DNA from: CAYWTS01 sp964461265
Lineage (GTDB): Bacteria; Bacteroidota; Ignavibacteria; Tepidaquicellales; OLB5
Length of the DNA: 64,000 bases
Direction of reading: 5' to 3'
Assembly (NCBI GenBank): GCA_964461265.1
Contig: CAYWTS010000002.1
Span: 124,001 to 188,000 of the forward strand
Shown here: positions 61,586 through 64,000 of the stretch, one piece after another
Layout of the letters: each line of letters opens with the position of its first letter
Position numbering within the stretch: the stretch's first letter is position 1
The notes under the pieces: model-generated
What the model was told of the DNA's origin: nothing
What the model saw: only the letters and a program-made list of their open reading frames with translations
Database searches by the model: none
Translations under genes and position numbers: made by a program

Positions 61586-62512
61586 CTAACTATTACAGGT
61601 TTTCTTTAATGTTTCCCTCCCTTCAGGTTCGATATGTATAAATACATCGTGTATACTTGGAAATTTGGATATAATAAAGTCTTTCACCTCATGGGCAATA
61701 AAATGCCCCTCTTTAACCGAGATATTTGCATCCACTACTACATGCAGGTCAACATAAAAATCCAAACCCATTTTTCTCACATTACATTTATCAAGCCCAA
61801 CAACTCCGTTTACATCCAACGCAGTATTCAGTATCTGTTCTTTTATAGATTCATGCGGAGCTGTATCCATAATTTCATCAAACGCAGGTTTGAAAATCCG
61901 GTAGGCATTAAACGAAATAATTACAGAAGCGAATAAAGCAGCATAATCATCGGCACTTTCAAATCCTTTACCGCCAATAAGAGCGATAGAAATACCAACA
62001 AATACTGCTGCGGATGTAATAGCATCGCTCCGGTGATGCCATGCATCGCTTACAACTGCGGTGCTTTTTATATCATTTCCCACACGAAACACAAACCGGT
62101 AAAGCATTTCTTTTACAACCACTACAATAATCAAAACAATTAACGTGAATGGTGCAGGTGCATGGTGCGGTGTTATGATTTCGTGAATACTTTGGATAAC
62201 TATTAAAACTGAAGCAGCAAAAAGGGCAAGAGATACTAATATTGCAGCTATAGGTTCGGCTTTTCCGTGTCCGTAGGGATGGTCTTTATCGGGAGGTTTA
62301 GCAGAAATTTTCAATCCTCCCCAAACTATTAACGAGCTGAATATATCAGTTGACGATTCTATTGCATCTGCAATAAGAGCATAAGAATTGCCAAGAAATC
62401 CGGTTATACCCTTCGCGGCTGCAAGGAATACATTAATTGTAATACCTGCTAAAGTAGAACGTAAACCCTTTACCGAAGGGTGCGGAGTATTTGGTTTTCC
62501 GAGCGAGGTCAA
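61586..62512 (-). CDS. Cation diffusion facilitator (CDF) transporter
   Basis: 308 residues. Six-helix CDF core with ALIADAIESSTDIFSSLIVW in helix 2 and SDAWHHRSDAITSAAVF in helix 5, the two halves of the transport site. The cytoplasmic loop HPYGHGKAEPIAA is highly characteristic. The C-terminal metallochaperone-like domain (about 215-300) contains several histidines (DLHVVVDANISVKEGHFIAHEVKD, VFIHIEPEG). Exports divalent metal such as Zn, Fe or Mn by proton antiport. Specificity is uncertain because the first site has E where many relatives have H. Confidence 0.93.
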   Translation of the reverse strand: MTSLGKPNTPHPSVKGLRSTLAGITINVFLAAAKGITGFLGNSYALIADAIESSTDIFSSLIVWGGLKISAKPPDKDHPYGHGKAEPIAAILVSLALFAASVLIVIQSIHEIITPHHAPAPFTLIVLIIVVVVKEMLYRFVFRVGNDIKSTAVVSDAWHHRSDAITSAAVFVGISIALIGGKGFESADDYAALFASVIISFNAYRIFKPAFDEIMDTAPHESIKEQILNTALDVNGVVGLDKCNVRKMGLDFYVDLHVVVDANISVKEGHFIAHEVKDFIISKFPSIHDVFIHIEPEGRETLKKTCNS

Positions 62513-62549
62513 ATTTCAAAAGTAAATGTTTCCCTCAGAGCGGGATTTT

Positions 62550-62567
62550 GTCCCGACGCCTCGGGAC
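62550..62567. repeat. Perfect hairpin GTCCCGA-CGCC-TCGGGAC
   Basis: Seven-bp perfect stem with a 4-base loop in the short spacer between the CDF gene and the phosphatase gene. Both genes are read leftwards. No T-tract follows on the minus strand, so termination after the phosphatase is only possible, not shown. Confidence 0.5.
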
Positions 62568-62641
62568 TCAACAATGTTCAATTAAATAGAATATAAATTC
62601 AATGGAATTTTCAATGCTCAGTGTCGCTGTCAGGAAAAAAA

Positions 62642-63439
62642 TTAAGCCAAACCCGGTTTCTTGGAATGTAATATTCTTAAAACTTTATTGTGAATCATTC
62701 CATTGGTGGCAAGTGCTGTTCCTTCGTAAATTGAATCATTACCCGTAACAGATGTAAGCTTACCCCCGGCTTCTTCGATACAAATTTTTAGTGCAGCTAT
62801 ATCGTATGGTGCAACATGCGGGTCAAGCATTATTTCGGCACCTCCGTTCATAATTAACGTATAGCCATGACAATCTCCGAAACCCCTTGTGTGAAAACAC
62901 TTTTCAGCCAGCTTAAAGAAATTTTGTTTGTAGCTGCTTTTCAGTATGTAATCAATACCTCCGTATATTAAAAATGATTCTTCAATTTTACTATGCTTGC
63001 TTACTTTTACTCGCTTGCCATTATAAAATGTACCCGTTCCTTTAGCTGCATAAATAAATTCATTCAATGCCGGTAAATACACTACACCTAAAACTACTTT
63101 CCCCAGATATTCCAGTGCCAGCAAAGTTCCCCAGAATGGATTATGCCGCATAAAGTTCTTTGTTCCGTCTATTGGGTCAATTATCCATTTAAAATCAGAA
63201 TTATTTTCTTTAATCCCGTTTTCTTCCGATAATATATTGTGAGCAGGAAACTTAGTTTTTATTTTCTTTATCAGGTAGTTTTCACATTTCAGGTCAGCTA
63301 TTGTAACAGGTGAAAGGTTTTCCTTCAGCTTGTACTTAATCTTCTTTCTGTAATACTTCATAGTAATATCCGAAGATTTTCTGACTATACTGCAGGAATA
63401 TCCGAGCAGTTCCCCGAGTTTCTTATTGTTTAATTCCAT
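62642..63439 (-). CDS. Inositol monophosphatase family (histidinol-phosphatase-like)
   Basis: 265 residues. Metal-site motifs are SPVTIADLKCE (about 43-53), LSEENG (about 69-74), the central WIIDPIDGTKNF (about 85-96) and, near the C terminus, APYDIAALKICIEEAGGKLT, where the usual WD is YD. The spacing and the GFGDCHGY segment resemble HisN-type histidinol-phosphate phosphatases more than CysQ or SuhB. Magnesium-dependent phosphomonoesterase; the exact substrate (histidinol-P or inositol-P) is not certain. Confidence 0.88.
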   Translation of the reverse strand: MELNNKKLGELLGYSCSIVRKSSDITMKYYRKKIKYKLKENLSPVTIADLKCENYLIKKIKTKFPAHNILSEENGIKENNSDFKWIIDPIDGTKNFMRHNPFWGTLLALEYLGKVVLGVVYLPALNEFIYAAKGTGTFYNGKRVKVSKHSKIEESFLIYGGIDYILKSSYKQNFFKLAEKCFHTRGFGDCHGYTLIMNGGAEIMLDPHVAPYDIAALKICIEEAGGKLTSVTGNDSIYEGTALATNGMIHNKVLRILHSKKPGLA

Positions 63440-63631
63440 AATGCAAAATTAACTATTCTTAACATTATATTATTTAAAAAAGTGTTCCCGTCTTGTTAAG
63501 TATTTATAATTATGTATAATTTATAATGTTCACTTGATTGATTTTTAATAAAAATTTAACAAAACATATCTATGTTTGTAAAGTAATGAATAATTATAAT
63601 ACATTGTTTGATTTTTGCATATAAAAAAACT

Positions 63632-64000
63632 ATGAAAATAGCTCATATATCAGATTTACACATAGATATTAACCGTGAAAGTAAAAAAAATTACAATAAG
63701 AGCAAGGCACTATTAGAACTCCTGATACGGGAGGGCTTTGACCATCTGATTATAACAGGAGATATTGTTGAAAATGCAGATAAACAAAGCTTTCAACTGG
63801 TTCGAAATTTGTTAAATTCATACGGGCTGCTTGATTCTGAAAAAACTACAGTAATACCCGGCAATCACGATATATATGGCGGTGTATATTTGGCTGAAGA
63901 CGTTCCGAATTTCCCAAAAAGATGTATGAAAACAAATTACAATGCAAAGGTTGAAGAATTTTCCGAATATTTTAAAGAAACCTTCAATAATTGCTATTAC
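63632..64000 (+). CDS. Metallophosphoesterase, N-terminal part (runs off the window)
   Basis: 123 residues in the window. Calcineurin-like phosphoesterase motifs appear in order: HISDLHID (residues 5-12), ITGDIVEN (about 41-48) and PGNHDIYGG (about 76-84), giving the D-H, GD and GNH metal ligands. No signal peptide, so cytoplasmic. Relatives act on nucleic acids, cyclic nucleotides or other phosphodiesters; the visible part does not allow a choice. It is divergent from the phosphatase gene across about 190 AT-rich bases. Confidence 0.88.
   Translation, partial: MKIAHISDLHIDINRESKKNYNKSKALLELLIREGFDHLIITGDIVENADKQSFQLVRNLLNSYGLLDSEKTTVIPGNHDIYGGVYLAEDVPNFPKRCMKTNYNAKVEEFSEYFKETFNNCYY

Noticed and set aside
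1..64000. Ribosomal RNA genes, intact insertion sequences, phage genes
   Set aside because: No rRNA signature, no transposase or integrase and no phage structural gene was recognised on either strand; only decayed or repeat-like remnants were seen.

Overview
The window reads as the chromosome of an AT-rich Gram-negative bacterium of the Bacteroidota/Ignavibacteriota/Chlorobiota side of the FCB superphylum; an Ignavibacteria-like host is my inference. The signs are a TonB-dependent receptor with a carboxypeptidase-D-like N-terminal domain, lipoproteins of the 'CANxxxPxGG' type, an LptE lipoprotein, an F-ATPase operon without the beta and epsilon genes, promoters of the TTG/TTTG-N19-20-TAnnTTTG type, frequent TTG starts and many genes without a clear Shine-Dalgarno site. 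A run of 100 N (10169-10268) shows this is a scaffolded assembly, probably a draft or metagenome-derived genome.

Layout. 1-6.4 kb: envelope proteins (partial secreted protein, TonB receptor, and a zincin + TolB-like propeller + Omp85-like barrel protein). 6.5-7.1 kb: tRNA-Pro and a cluster of short perfect hairpins. 7.1-12.8 kb: accessory redox/sulfur block: SnoaL-like protein, MarR regulator, octaheme cytochrome c, cytochrome b (cut by the gap), two YeeE/YedE transporters (the second fused to a degenerate rhodanese domain), TspO and a pyrimidine-dimer glycosylase family protein. 13-16 kb: aminotransferase and ATP-dependent PEP carboxykinase, translationally coupled and followed by a terminator. 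16.3-21.3 kb: archaemetzincin, NtrC-type response regulator, a histidine kinase with c-type haem motifs in its sensor region, and two paralogous GcvH-like proteins. 21.3-23.2 kb: tRNA-Phe, a degenerate tRNA-like copy and the wreck of an AAA/DUF4143 ATPase gene. 23.2-29.2 kb: ATP synthase operon atpZ-(I-like)-B-E-F-H-A-(93-aa unknown)-G. 29.2-40.5 kb: NFACT-R protein; an operon read leftwards of lipoprotein, miaB, sigma-54 activator, lptE, glycosyltransferase and TPR protein; then dxs, xseB, xseA and an Ig-like lipoprotein. 40.6-41.9 kb: a lone secreted protein and a gene-free stretch with palindromic repeats. 41.9-60.3 kb: a complete division and cell wall (dcw) cluster on the minus strand, mraZ to ftsZ, with two unrecognised insertions (an outer-membrane-barrel-like protein and a PH-like membrane protein), headed by a recognisable promoter and MraZ operator. 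60.5-64 kb: LysE-type exporter, CDF cation transporter, inositol-phosphatase family enzyme and a partial metallophosphoesterase.

How the genes work together. The dcw block supplies UDP-MurNAc-pentapeptide (MurB, C, D, E, F), lipid I/II (MraY, MurG), the septal synthase pair FtsW/FtsI and the divisome core FtsL, FtsQ, FtsA, FtsZ. The DNPR motif in MurE indicates meso-diaminopimelate peptidoglycan. The ATP synthase cluster lacks atpD and atpC, which must lie elsewhere. The cytochrome/YeeE block looks like a sulfur-oxyanion respiration or detoxification module. The haem-sensor kinase with its response regulator, next to the GcvH-like pair, looks like a redox- or ligand-sensing module of unknown output and is the best candidate here for an undescribed system.
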